A DNA stretch of 64,000 bases from the NCBI GenBank assembly GCA_019694355.1, contig JAIBCB010000001.1, positions 773,001 to 837,000 of the forward strand. Reading direction: 5' to 3'. This DNA comes from Pyrinomonadaceae bacterium. Lineage in GTDB: Bacteria; Acidobacteriota; Blastocatellia; Pyrinomonadales; Pyrinomonadaceae. The translations under genes were made by a program, and so were the position numbers. Below the pieces are notes generated by a model that saw only the letters and a program-made list of their open reading frames with translations, searched no databases and was not told where the DNA came from. Positions 1-8,194 of this stretch are shown here, in pieces (the stretch's first letter is position 1; each line of letters starts with the position of its first letter).

Positions 1-1
1 T

Positions 2-712
2 GGGATCGAGCATGTTTTTGGGCTTGAATATACGCTTGAGAATTCGCTTGCCGGGCCGATTCCATCGCCGGCGCCGAACGTTTGCAGTGAAACGGACTTT
101 CTCCTCGATCTTCTCGAAAACGCGGGCGTTCCGGGTGATCAAGCGGCTCTTTCGACCGCGTTGAACCTGACCGAATTGGAGTTGAAGGCAGGAACGGCTT
201 TTCTGGTTGAAAACGGAATTGATGCGGGGGAAAGGATCATCGCAATCGCACCCGGCAGCAAGTGGGCTTCAAAGATCTGGTTCGAAGATCGCTACCGGGA
301 GGTCGTACAAAGGCTTATCAAAAAGCACAACGCTTTTCCGATCGTCCTCGGCGGCTCCGAAGACCGCGGTTGCGGCGAGAGGCTGATCAAAGCTTGGGGC
401 CGCGGAGCGAACGCCGCAGGCCGCCTGAATGTACGGGAAGCGGCAGCATTGCTTCTACATTGCTCACTCTACCTCGGCAATGACACCGGGACCATGCATC
501 TCGCGGCGGCAGTGGGTGTGAGATGCGTCGCCATCTTTGCCGCGATCGATTACCCCGGACGCTGGGTGCCTTTTGGAAGCGGACATCAGATCTTCCGGCG
601 TTCCGTAGAATGTGAAGGATGCCACACGCCTGATTGCTTTAACGCGAACAGATGCCTGGACCTGGTTGGTGTCGAAGAGGTATTTAGGGCGGCGTCCCAG
701 ATCCTGTCATAA
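2..712 (+). CDS. Glycosyltransferase family 9 (heptosyltransferase-like), 5' end missing
   Basis: The reading frame is open from base 2 to the stop at 712, so the first ATG at about 161 is internal and the true start lies left of the window. The visible 236 residues are the C-terminal half of a GT9 enzyme. They contain an APGSKWASKIW segment, a second Rossmann fold and the acceptor/donor motif LGNDTGTMHLAAAVG, where GT9 proteins bind ADP-heptose. The C-terminal CEGCHTPDCF cysteine cluster is common in WaaF/RfaF-like members. GT9 enzymes add heptose or a related sugar to a lipid-linked glycan at the cytoplasmic face of the inner membrane. The following genes make and assemble surface polysaccharide, so it probably belongs to that pathway. 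The exact donor sugar cannot be read from the sequence. Confidence 0.88.
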   Translation, partial: GIEHVFGLEYTLENSLAGPIPSPAPNVCSETDFLLDLLENAGVPGDQAALSTALNLTELELKAGTAFLVENGIDAGERIIAIAPGSKWASKIWFEDRYREVVQRLIKKHNAFPIVLGGSEDRGCGERLIKAWGRGANAAGRLNVREAAALLLHCSLYLGNDTGTMHLAAAVGVRCVAIFAAIDYPGRWVPFGSGHQIFRRSVECEGCHTPDCFNANRCLDLVGVEEVFRAASQILS

Positions 713-790
713 GATTGAAAGAGGTCAAGTTGAGCTACAGGGCTGCATTTGAGACAATTCGCCTGACCTGCTGGAAATTCTAAAGAACGC

Positions 791-1690
791 GTGCCAACAC
801 AAGACAAGAAGACAAAAGTTCTGATCCTCGGTGCAACCGGAATGCTTGGACACAAACTTGTCCAGTGCCTCTCGGTGCATTTCGACGTGTATTCGACGAT
901 CCGCGGCGGCTTCGATAATGTCGAGCGATACGGAATCTTTCGTCGAGATCGGATCATCGAGAATGTCGATGCGACCGATGCGGCAATTCTCGAAAAGGTC
1001 ATCATGGAGACGGTTCCCGATATCGTTATCAATGCGATAGGCGTTGTAAAGCAGGTTCCATCGGCCAAGGACGTCATAACGACGCTCGAGCTAAATTCGA
1101 TCCTGCCGCAGCGACTCGCCGTCCTCTCAAAAAAACACCGCTTTCGCCTGATACTTTTTAGCACGGACTGTGTGTTCGACGGCGGCCGCGGAATGTACAC
1201 GGAACAGGACACGCCCAACGCACTCGACCTATACGGCAAGAGCAAGCAGCTTGGCGAAGTTTCCCAGGAAAATGTGCTTACGATACGATCGTCGATCATC
1301 GGCAGGGAACTGAGCACTTCTCACAGCCTGGTCGAATGGTTTCTTTCAAATCGAGGCGGCCGGGTGTTCGGTTATACGACCGCGATATACAGCGGCTTTC
1401 CAACGATCGTTATTGCCGATATAATCAGGGGTTTGATCGTCGATCACCCGAGCCTTAGCGGTGTTCATCATATCGCTTCAGAGCCGATCAACAAATACGA
1501 ATTACTTGGGCTCGTTGATGAGTTTTACGACGCAGCGATCGAGATCGAGCCATCGGACCAACTTGTGATCGATAGGAGCCTTGATGGCTCGGCGTTCAGC
1601 TCCTTAACCGGCTTTCAACCGGAAGACTGGCCGACGATGATCCAGAAGATGGCAGAAGATAAAACTCCATACGACGACTTTCATAGATGA
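791..1690 (+). CDS. RmlD-like NAD(P)-dependent sugar-nucleotide reductase (SDR)
   Basis: The 299-residue protein uses a GTG start. An N-terminal Rossmann motif (GATGMLGHKL, residues 14-23) is followed by FSTDCVFDG and the catalytic YGKSK (YxxxK), the hallmarks of dTDP-4-dehydrorhamnose reductase (RmlD)-type extended SDRs. The next two genes encode a UDP-GlcNAc 4,6-dehydratase/5-epimerase and a WbjD/CapG-type 2-epimerase, so it most likely reduces the 4-keto intermediate of UDP-L-FucNAc or UDP-L-QuiNAc synthesis. WbjC/CapF enzymes of the L-FucNAc route carry an extra C-terminal cupin domain and are about 370 residues. This protein has no such domain, so it is closer in size to the WbvR/RmlD-type reductase of the L-QuiNAc route. 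Its stop overlaps the start of the next gene by 4 bases. Confidence 0.85.
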   Translation: MPTQDKKTKVLILGATGMLGHKLVQCLSVHFDVYSTIRGGFDNVERYGIFRRDRIIENVDATDAAILEKVIMETVPDIVINAIGVVKQVPSAKDVITTLELNSILPQRLAVLSKKHRFRLILFSTDCVFDGGRGMYTEQDTPNALDLYGKSKQLGEVSQENVLTIRSSIIGRELSTSHSLVEWFLSNRGGRVFGYTTAIYSGFPTIVIADIIRGLIVDHPSLSGVHHIASEPINKYELLGLVDEFYDAAIEIEPSDQLVIDRSLDGSAFSSLTGFQPEDWPTMIQKMAEDKTPYDDFHR

Positions 1691-2733
1691 GCACACTCGA
1701 AGGCAAACGCATTCTCGTAACGGGCGGCACCGGTTCGCTTGGGCAGACGCTCGTCCGCCGCATTTTGACCGGTGAGATGGGACGCCCAAAAAGCATCACC
1801 GTCTTTTCTCGCGATGAGGCCAAGCAGCATTATATGCGGCTCGACTTTATGGAGAAAAAAGCTGCGACCGATGAGGTGATATATCAGAATTCCCAGGATC
1901 TGCTTAGGTTCACGATCGGCGATGTGCGCAATTATCCGGCATTGCTCGCCGCTATGCGAAACGCGGATGTTGTGTTCCACGCCGCAGCGTTGAAGCAGGT
2001 TCCGTCGTGCGAATACTTTCCTCTCGAAGCAGTTCAAACGAACATCGGCGGTGCGGAGAATGTTGCAAGAGCATTACGCGAGAACGACCTTCCGGTCGAA
2101 CTTGTTGTCGGCATCTCGACAGATAAGGCATGCAAACCCATCAACGTGATGGGGATGACGAAGGCCCTGCAGGAACGTGTTTTGCTTGAAGCGAACCGGG
2201 ACTGCCCGAAGGTCAACATTAACTGCGTCCGCTATGGAAACGTGATCGCGTCCCGAGGGTCGATCATTCCGCTCTTCGTCGAACAGATACGCGAAGGGCG
2301 GCCGGTAACTATCACCTTGCCCGAGATGACGCGATTCCTATTGAGTTTGGATCGTGCCGTTGATACGGTCTTCGAGGCAGTCAGAAGCGACCGACGCGGA
2401 TGCACCTTTATTCCAAAGGTTCCTGCTGCAAAGATCACGGACGTTGCCAACGTGTTAATGGGCGAGAATAAGGTCGATATGATCTTCACGGGCATTAGGC
2501 CCGGCGAGAAGATCCACGAGATCATGGTCTCTGAAGAAGAGTGTTTTCGCACGATCGAGTCCGGCGATTATTATGTGATCCTGCCGGTACTTCCCGAACT
2601 ACGCGATGGCGGCGAGTTCGAAGCGGCCTTAACGAGCGAGTATTCCTCGAAGAACGACAACATTGCCGGCGAAGAATTGCTGCAGCTGCTGACCGACGCC
2701 GATTCCGAGATAAAACGATTCGCCAATAACTAG
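1687..2733 (+). CDS. fnlA: UDP-GlcNAc 4,6-dehydratase/5-epimerase (FnlA/CapE/WbjB type)
   Basis: The 348-residue extended SDR has an NAD(P) motif VTGGTGSLGQ (residues 11-20), the polysaccharide-biosynthesis signature GISTDKACKPINVMG, and MTK. In the last part methionine holds the place of the usual catalytic tyrosine (MxxxK), as in WbpM/WbjB/CapE-like dehydratases. These enzymes take UDP-GlcNAc to a 4-keto-6-deoxy sugar with inversion at C5, the first step to L-FucNAc and L-QuiNAc donors. It begins inside the stop of the reductase gene and is followed 11 bases later by the 2-epimerase gene, so the three steps are encoded contiguously. The SDR family is certain; the L-configuration of the product is inferred from the neighbours. 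Confidence 0.88.
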   Translation: MSTLEGKRILVTGGTGSLGQTLVRRILTGEMGRPKSITVFSRDEAKQHYMRLDFMEKKAATDEVIYQNSQDLLRFTIGDVRNYPALLAAMRNADVVFHAAALKQVPSCEYFPLEAVQTNIGGAENVARALRENDLPVELVVGISTDKACKPINVMGMTKALQERVLLEANRDCPKVNINCVRYGNVIASRGSIIPLFVEQIREGRPVTITLPEMTRFLLSLDRAVDTVFEAVRSDRRGCTFIPKVPAAKITDVANVLMGENKVDMIFTGIRPGEKIHEIMVSEEECFRTIESGDYYVILPVLPELRDGGEFEAALTSEYSSKNDNIAGEELLQLLTDADSEIKRFANN

Positions 2734-2744
2734 GATTTTGCCCT

Positions 2745-3845
2745 ATGAAGGTAATGACAATATTCGGGACGCGTCCCGAGATAATTCGCTTAAGCCTCGT
2801 CCTAAATCTGCTCGATCAGCACTGCGAGCACATAACCGTCCACACGGGTCAGAATCATCAGGAGAATTTGAGCGATATTTTTATTCGCGAGCTTGATGTT
2901 CGGACTCCGGATGTCGCTCTTGGTATCCGGTCCAACTCATTCGCGGATCAGGCAGGCCAGATAATCGCAAAGTGCGACCAAGCGATCGCGGAGCACAAAC
3001 CGGATCGCGTGCTTATTCTCGGCGACACAAATAGCGCGCTGTCCGCCATCGCCGCTGCCAGACGCGGCATTCCTGTCTTTCATATGGAGGCCGGAAACCG
3101 GTGCTTCGACGACCGAGTTCCGGAGGAGATCAACCGCCGCATGATCGATCATTCGAGCAATGTATTGATGCCATACACGCATCGAAGCAAGGAAAATCTT
3201 ATGCGTGAAGGCATCGAGCGCGATAGGATCTTCGTCACCGGCAACCCGATCAATGAGGTTCTCGAATACTTTGCCCCGAAGATCGACGCAAGCAGTGCTC
3301 TTGAATCCCAAGGCGTAGCTCAATTCGATTATTTGCTGGTAACGCTTCACCGAGCCGAGAATGTCGATGACCACGTGCGGCTCGCGAGCATAATGGACGG
3401 GTTAAGCCAAACCGCCGAGCGATACGGTAAGCCTTGCCTTGTCAGCGTTCACCCGAGAACAGCATCAAAGTTGGCCGAATTCGGCATCGCACCATCGAGC
3501 GACAAGGTGCGATTGCTCGAGGCAATGGGCTTTTTTGACTTCGTGAAACTCGAAAAGAATGCGTTGGCCGTGTTGACCGACAGCGGAACCGTTCAGGAAG
3601 AATGCTGTATTTTCAAGATCCCGAATGTTACGTTGCGTGATGTGACAGAGCGGGCCGAGACGATCGAATGCGGCAGCAATATCTTGAGCGGTGCAGCACC
3701 TCAGGCCATTGTTTCAGCCGTCGAGCTTGCTCTTGCTCAGCCCGCCGCATGGACGCCGCCTGCCGAATATACCGAACCGAACGTATCAACAACGGTTACA
3801 CGAATCGTCCTCGGCTATTTGAGTCAGCGGAAGCACCGCTCGTAA
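2745..3845 (+). CDS. fnlC: UDP-N-acetyl-L-sugar 2-epimerase (FnlC/WbjD/CapG type)
   Basis: The 366-residue protein has the two-domain GT-B-like fold of the non-hydrolysing UDP-GlcNAc 2-epimerases: GTRPEIIRL at residues 7-15, HTGQNHQENLSDIF, GDTNSALSAIAAARRGIPVF, HRAENVDDHV and TDSGTVQEECC. The stretch HMEAGNRCFDDRVPEEINRR is characteristic of the WbjD/CapG/FnlC subgroup, unlike WecB, which has HVEAGLRT with a different continuation. The subgroup epimerises C2 of the UDP-L-sugar to give UDP-L-FucNAc (or UDP-L-QuiNAc), the last step of donor synthesis. It sits directly after the dehydratase gene and before two glycosyltransferases that could use the product. Confidence 0.88.
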   Translation: MKVMTIFGTRPEIIRLSLVLNLLDQHCEHITVHTGQNHQENLSDIFIRELDVRTPDVALGIRSNSFADQAGQIIAKCDQAIAEHKPDRVLILGDTNSALSAIAAARRGIPVFHMEAGNRCFDDRVPEEINRRMIDHSSNVLMPYTHRSKENLMREGIERDRIFVTGNPINEVLEYFAPKIDASSALESQGVAQFDYLLVTLHRAENVDDHVRLASIMDGLSQTAERYGKPCLVSVHPRTASKLAEFGIAPSSDKVRLLEAMGFFDFVKLEKNALAVLTDSGTVQEECCIFKIPNVTLRDVTERAETIECGSNILSGAAPQAIVSAVELALAQPAAWTPPAEYTEPNVSTTVTRIVLGYLSQRKHRS

Positions 3846-3870
3846 GGCCGCACCGACGACTTTCAAAAAG

Positions 3871-5043
3871 ATGCGGCGTCGAATCTTGATCTTCTGCGAC
3901 TATTATCTGCCGGGATTCAAGGGCGGCGGCGGGATGTGGTCGGTGGTCAACCTGGTGAACCGATTCGCCCGCCAATACGATTTCTTTGTCGTCACGAGGA
4001 ATCACGATCTCACCGAGACAACACCTTACGAAGGAGTTTTAACTAACTCGTGGAACGACGTTGGACCGGCAAAGGTATATTTCTTCGGAAAAGGTGAATT
4101 GAACGCAAAGAAAGCGGCCGAGCTCGTCGCAGAGATCCGCCCGAATGCGATCTATCTGAACAGTCTCTTCAGTTTGCCGGTAATAAAATTCCTGACGGCC
4201 CGAAGGAAAGGTCTTGTGGGCGAACTGCCCGTCATCCTTGCTCCTTGCGGCGAATTGTCAAAAGCAGCTCTGAAGATCAAGGCGACAAAAAAGAAACTCT
4301 TTCTTGCGTACGCAAAGGCCGTCCGTCTTTACGATGGTGTGATCTGGAAGGCTTCATTTGAAGCAGATGCCGCAGATATCCGAGATGTCTTCGGTGCCGA
4401 TGTTGACGTCATGACGGCTCCTGATCTCGTTCCAGAGGCGATCCTTCCGGATTATTCGCCGTCGTGGAAACCGGCCAAATCGCCAGGCCGCGTAAAACTG
4501 GTCTATCTTTCGCGGATCTCACCAAAAAAGAACCTAGCCTTTCTGCTGGAAAGGCTGAAAGAGGTCGTTGATGGTGAGATCTCGCTCGATATCATCGGTC
4601 CTGTCGATGATGAAGCATATTGGCAAAGATGCAAGGAAATTATTGCTGAAATGCCGAAAAATATTTCGGTCAAGGCTCTCGGGGCATATCCAAATGATGA
4701 AGCTCTTCGGCGCGTGGCCGAAAGCCACTTTTTTGTAATGCCGACGCTGAACGAAAATTTTGGTTATGTTTTTATCGAAGCCCTCGCTGCTGGCTGTCCC
4801 ATCATTATCAGCGACAATACGGTGTGGACAGATATTGATGAAAGAAAAGCCGGCTGGCAGATCCCTCTTGGTGAACCGGAAAGGTTTGTCAGCCAGATCA
4901 AGAACTGTCTGGAGATGGACAACGCCGAATATTTGAGAATGTCGGCCAATGCTCGCAATTACTCTGAAGAGTGGCTCTCCCGGGATGAGATAAACGAAGC
5001 GACCGGGCGCGTTCTTTCACGCGCATTGGACGATAGATCTTGA
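3871..5043 (+). CDS. Glycosyltransferase family 4 (GT-B retaining)
   Basis: The 390-residue protein lacks membrane segments. The N-terminal domain begins with RILIFCDYYLPGFKGGGG, with the glycine-rich loop of GT4 enzymes. The C-terminal domain has LVYLSRISPKKN and then ENFGYVFIEALAAGCP, which contains the EX7E motif that binds the nucleotide-sugar donor. GT4 enzymes transfer a sugar with retention of configuration, usually in the cytoplasm onto an undecaprenyl-diphosphate-linked oligosaccharide. It lies 25 bases after the 2-epimerase gene and 7 bases before a second GT4 gene, in one operon. Donor and acceptor cannot be deduced. Confidence 0.9.
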   Translation: MRRRILIFCDYYLPGFKGGGGMWSVVNLVNRFARQYDFFVVTRNHDLTETTPYEGVLTNSWNDVGPAKVYFFGKGELNAKKAAELVAEIRPNAIYLNSLFSLPVIKFLTARRKGLVGELPVILAPCGELSKAALKIKATKKKLFLAYAKAVRLYDGVIWKASFEADAADIRDVFGADVDVMTAPDLVPEAILPDYSPSWKPAKSPGRVKLVYLSRISPKKNLAFLLERLKEVVDGEISLDIIGPVDDEAYWQRCKEIIAEMPKNISVKALGAYPNDEALRRVAESHFFVMPTLNENFGYVFIEALAAGCPIIISDNTVWTDIDERKAGWQIPLGEPERFVSQIKNCLEMDNAEYLRMSANARNYSEEWLSRDEINEATGRVLSRALDDRS

Positions 5044-5050
5044 TGCGAAA

Positions 5051-6304
5051 ATGACGGACAAGCAAAGAGATATCTCCCAGCCTGAACTAAAGCCGAGACT
5101 TTGGGTCGTGTCGGAGCTTTACTATCCGGAGCTTACTTCAACCGGCTATTATTTGACGCAGATCGCCGAAGGCCTGACTGATACTTTCGACGTAAAGGCA
5201 CTATGCGGGCAGCCGAACTATTCTGCACGCGGCACACGCGCTCCAAAACACGAGATCCGCAAAAAGGTCGAGATATTTCGCGTCGGCGGTACGACCTTGA
5301 ATAAGAACGTCATCGCTTTTCGCCTTGTCAATATGCTGACGCTTAGCTTTTCGATGTTTTTTGTCAGTCTGCGAAAATTCCGTAAAGGCGATCGTGTTTT
5401 AGTTGTAACGAACCCGCCCGCATCGCCATTCGTGATCGCTATCGCTTCGCTGATCCGCGGTGCGGCCTACACGCTGCTGATCCACGATAACTATCCCGAG
5501 ATCCTGATCGCTGCCGGCAAGGCGGGCGACAAAAGCCTTGTCGTCAAGTTTCTGGGCTTCTGGAATCGCTGGCTCTACAAACACGCATCGCGGATCATTG
5601 CCGTCGGACGCGATATGCATCAATTGCTCTCCAGGAAGACTCAAGGCCTGGATATTCCGATCTCGGTCATTCCGAACTGGGCGGAGCTGGAAAACGTTGA
5701 GCCTCGCCCACGATCCGAAAATCCATTGCTCAAAGAGCTTGGCATTTCGGATCGCTTTGTCATACTTTATGCTGGCAATATGGGTTATCCGAACGACATC
5801 GAAACGATCCTCGCGGCCGCAAAGACGCTGGATTCTGATACGCGGTCGCGGTTCCATTTTGTCTTCCTCGGTGCTGGCGTCAAGCGTAAACTTATTGAGA
5901 ACTTCATTGCAGACGAGAAACCGGCGAACGTTACACTGCTCGAACCGAGGCCGCGAGAGGATCAGGCCGTTTTCCTGAATGCATGTGATGCCGGGATCGT
6001 CTCGCTCGTCTCAAAGATGAAAGGAGTTTCGATGCCGAGCCGCACATACAATATCCTGGCTGCCGGTAAACCGATTGTTGCGATCACCGAAGAGGGAAGC
6101 GAGGTCGATCTCGTTACCAAGGACGACAATGTTGGCGTCAACTCTACACCCGGTGACGTAGGTGGCCTTCTGGAGGCATTGGAAAATCTCGCAAACGATC
6201 CAAAAGCTTTGGCGGCCATGAGTGGGCGCGCACGCCATGCCGCTGTAGAAAAATATTCGCTTGAGACGGCCCTTTCGGCATATCGGAGGACATTGCTCGG
6301 GTGA
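5051..6304 (+). CDS. Glycosyltransferase family 4, WbuB/WcaI-like
   Basis: The 417-residue protein opens with LWVVSELYYPELTSTGYY and has ILYAGNMGYPNDIETIL and MPSRTYNILAAGKPIVAI in the donor domain, the pattern of the WcaI/WbuB group of GT4 enzymes. WbuB of E. coli O26-type clusters is a proposed L-FucNAc transferase. That fits the FnlA/FnlC-type genes just upstream, but the match is by motif only and the specificity is inferred. A hydrophobic stretch near residues 95-140 may associate with the membrane. The TGA stop overlaps the GTG start of the next gene (GTGA), implying coupled translation with the initiating transferase. Confidence 0.88.
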   Translation: MTDKQRDISQPELKPRLWVVSELYYPELTSTGYYLTQIAEGLTDTFDVKALCGQPNYSARGTRAPKHEIRKKVEIFRVGGTTLNKNVIAFRLVNMLTLSFSMFFVSLRKFRKGDRVLVVTNPPASPFVIAIASLIRGAAYTLLIHDNYPEILIAAGKAGDKSLVVKFLGFWNRWLYKHASRIIAVGRDMHQLLSRKTQGLDIPISVIPNWAELENVEPRPRSENPLLKELGISDRFVILYAGNMGYPNDIETILAAAKTLDSDTRSRFHFVFLGAGVKRKLIENFIADEKPANVTLLEPRPREDQAVFLNACDAGIVSLVSKMKGVSMPSRTYNILAAGKPIVAITEEGSEVDLVTKDDNVGVNSTPGDVGGLLEALENLANDPKALAAMSGRARHAAVEKYSLETALSAYRRTLLG

Positions 6305-7335
6305 ACACGCCTTACCTCCTAATACTGGCTCTCATTACCGCGGGAATCTCGGCCGTCGGTGTTTACTTTGTCAGAAAGTGGACCCTCGGAAAAGGAATGC
6401 TCGATATTCCGAACGAAAGAAGCTCGCATTCGGAACCAACGCCAAGAGGCGGCGGCATCGTTATCGCACTCGTCTCGCTAACCGCATTTACCATTTATTC
6501 GATGGCCTTTCGTCAGGAGATCGCGTATGGATTTCTGGCCGGTGCCGTTCTGATCGTCGTGGTCAGTTGGATCGACGATGTTCGAGACCTTCCTCCTGTC
6601 GTGAGGATCGCGGTACATCTGATCGCGGCCGCGCTGCTTCTTGTCGATCGCGGGGCATATCCGATCTTTTTCGGCGGCCAGATGGTGGAAGTGTCCGGAG
6701 TGCTTGAGTTCGTGATCTCACTCTTCTTTATCGTCTGGTTTATTAACGCATACAACTTTATGGACGGCATCGACGGCATCGCAGGCGTACAAGCTCTCAC
6801 CGCTTCTGCCGGATGGTGTGCGCTCGGTGTCCTCTCGGGGGAAGCCTCGATCGCGGTCTTGGCGTGCCTGATCTTTGCGGCATCTCTCGGCTTCCTGATC
6901 TTCAATTGGCAGCCGGCCAAGATCTTTATGGGCGATGCAGGAAGTGCCTTCCTAGGATTTACATTTTCGGGCATCGGCCTGCTCTCGTCGCCGGGTTCGG
7001 GCGTGCGTATCCTGGCATTTCCGGTCGCGTGTCTGCTCCTTTGGCCCTTTATGTTCGATGCTTTCTATACTCTTTTCAAGAGACTGTTGCGGCACGAAAA
7101 GATCTGGCACGCCCACCGAAACCACATTTATCAGCAACTCGTCATCCGCGGATATTCGCACGCAACGGTCTCAACTTTCTACGGCATTCTCGCTTTCTCT
7201 ATCACCATCGTCGCAGTAACGATGCCGGCGATCGGGCACAGCCTCGTGCCGGCGTGGGTTGCCGCAGCTGCTGCGGGTCTATTGCTCTTGGCGGTCGAAT
7301 ATTCTATTGCAAGGCGGAGGGCTTCCGCCGAGTGA
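6301..7335 (+). CDS. Undecaprenyl-phosphate sugar-1-phosphate transferase (WecA/WbpL family)
   Basis: The 344-residue polytopic membrane protein of the MraY/WecA family starts with GTG. The visible landmarks are ERSSHSEPTPRGGGI in the first cytoplasmic loop, DDVRDLPP with the catalytic Asp pair, NAYNFMDGIDGIAG, FMGDAGSAFLGF and HRNHIYQQL (the HxH-type cytoplasmic loop). These enzymes transfer a HexNAc-1-phosphate to undecaprenyl phosphate and so start lipid-linked polysaccharide synthesis at the inner membrane. In clusters that make L-FucNAc or L-QuiNAc this role is played by WbpL-type enzymes. It overlaps the upstream GT4 gene by 4 bases and the downstream HprK-like gene by 4 bases, so the downstream gene is co-transcribed with the polysaccharide operon. 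Confidence 0.92.
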   Translation: MNTPYLLILALITAGISAVGVYFVRKWTLGKGMLDIPNERSSHSEPTPRGGGIVIALVSLTAFTIYSMAFRQEIAYGFLAGAVLIVVVSWIDDVRDLPPVVRIAVHLIAAALLLVDRGAYPIFFGGQMVEVSGVLEFVISLFFIVWFINAYNFMDGIDGIAGVQALTASAGWCALGVLSGEASIAVLACLIFAASLGFLIFNWQPAKIFMGDAGSAFLGFTFSGIGLLSSPGSGVRILAFPVACLLLWPFMFDAFYTLFKRLLRHEKIWHAHRNHIYQQLVIRGYSHATVSTFYGILAFSITIVAVTMPAIGHSLVPAWVAAAAAGLLLLAVEYSIARRRASAE

Positions 7336-8138
7336 CATCAGCGCCATATAGCCAAAACTTTATCTCGTTCGGCGTCCCAATACGCTTTGAGTCCCGCAAT
7401 GCCCGACTCCTGGAAAAGGCTATCAAGACCGCAAATAAGGCCCTGATCGGAAACCTAAGACCGACGCAGAAGCGTCCAGACCACACGTTCGTTTTCGGAC
7501 GGAACAAAGAACTAGGGGCATTTGTCGAACACAACGGTGCGATCATCGCCGAGAACGAGATCGAACGCGGCGTGTTCAAGTATTTTGACAGCTATTTGCG
7601 TGTGCGAATCGGAGAATATTGCCCTGATCGCGTCTTTATTCATTCCGGTGCTGTCGGCATCAATGGCAAAGCTCTCCTCATTCCGGGCAACAGTTTCTCT
7701 GGAAAATCAACGCTGGTCCTCGAACTCGTCAAGCTTGGCGCGGAGTACCTTTCGGATGAGTTTGCGATCCTCGACAAGCGTGGACGTGTCCACCCGTACG
7801 CTAGGCCGATCAATATGAGGACGACGGACGGGAAATATCGCCCATATACTGTCAATGTCACGGACAAGGCCGATCTAAAGAAAAAAAAGCCGCTTCCGGT
7901 TGGAGCGGTTCTGTTTACAAGCTATAAGGAAAACGCTCCGTTCCGCCCGAAAAGACTGACTCCGGCCGAGGGAATTATGACTATTACGCCATACACGCTT
8001 CCGATCCTGGTAAACCCCGCATACTCAATTCAGGTGTTGCATGAGGTGATGAATGGTGCTTTAATTGTACAATCAAAGCGAACTCACGCGCCCCGCTTTG
8101 GTGAAAAGCTATTGCAATATCTAGCAAAACTTATGTAA
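7332..8138 (+). CDS. HPr kinase-like (HprK C-terminal domain) ATPase of a PqqD-linked module
   Basis: I take the GTG at 7332 as the start because it overlaps the preceding TGA (GTGA); the 268-residue protein follows in that frame. Residues 102-131 match the HprK/P fold: IHSGAVGINGKALLIPGN leads into the P-loop GNSFSGKST (119-127), then GAEYLSDEF (137-144), where HprK has its Mg-binding acid. It lacks the N-terminal half of true HPr kinase and no HPr gene is nearby, so it should not be read as a catabolite-repression regulator. HprK-related kinases of this size recur beside PqqD-like and nucleotidyltransferase genes in exopolysaccharide and RiPP-like loci. The next two genes are exactly those. 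Its substrate is unknown. Confidence 0.8.
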   Translation: MTSAPYSQNFISFGVPIRFESRNARLLEKAIKTANKALIGNLRPTQKRPDHTFVFGRNKELGAFVEHNGAIIAENEIERGVFKYFDSYLRVRIGEYCPDRVFIHSGAVGINGKALLIPGNSFSGKSTLVLELVKLGAEYLSDEFAILDKRGRVHPYARPINMRTTDGKYRPYTVNVTDKADLKKKKPLPVGAVLFTSYKENAPFRPKRLTPAEGIMTITPYTLPILVNPAYSIQVLHEVMNGALIVQSKRTHAPRFGEKLLQYLAKLM

Positions 8139-8141
8139 AAT
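8112..8141 (+). promoter_or_regulatory. Candidate sigma70-type promoter for the PqqD-domain gene
   Basis: A TTGCAA at 8112-8117 is followed after 18 bases by TAAAAT at 8136-8141, inside the 3' end of the HprK-like gene. Transcription would start near 8148. A strong ribosome-binding site (GGAGG, 8183-8187) sits 7 bases before the ATG at 8195. This would give the PqqD-domain gene its own promoter in addition to read-through from the operon. Eye-matched only. Confidence 0.45.
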
Positions 8142-8194
8142 ATGGCGTTTTAGTGCTTTGTTTTACGCTTTAACTGTTGACTGGAGGATTCTAA

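Noticed and set aside
6813..8138. 441-codon frame ending with the HprK-like gene
   Set aside because: The first 170 codons are in another frame of the WecA/WbpL gene. The family fold begins after the GTG at 7332, which overlaps the previous stop.
7332..8138. Classical HPr kinase/phosphorylase
   Set aside because: It lacks the N-terminal domain of HprK and there is no ptsH; the context is polysaccharide and PqqD.
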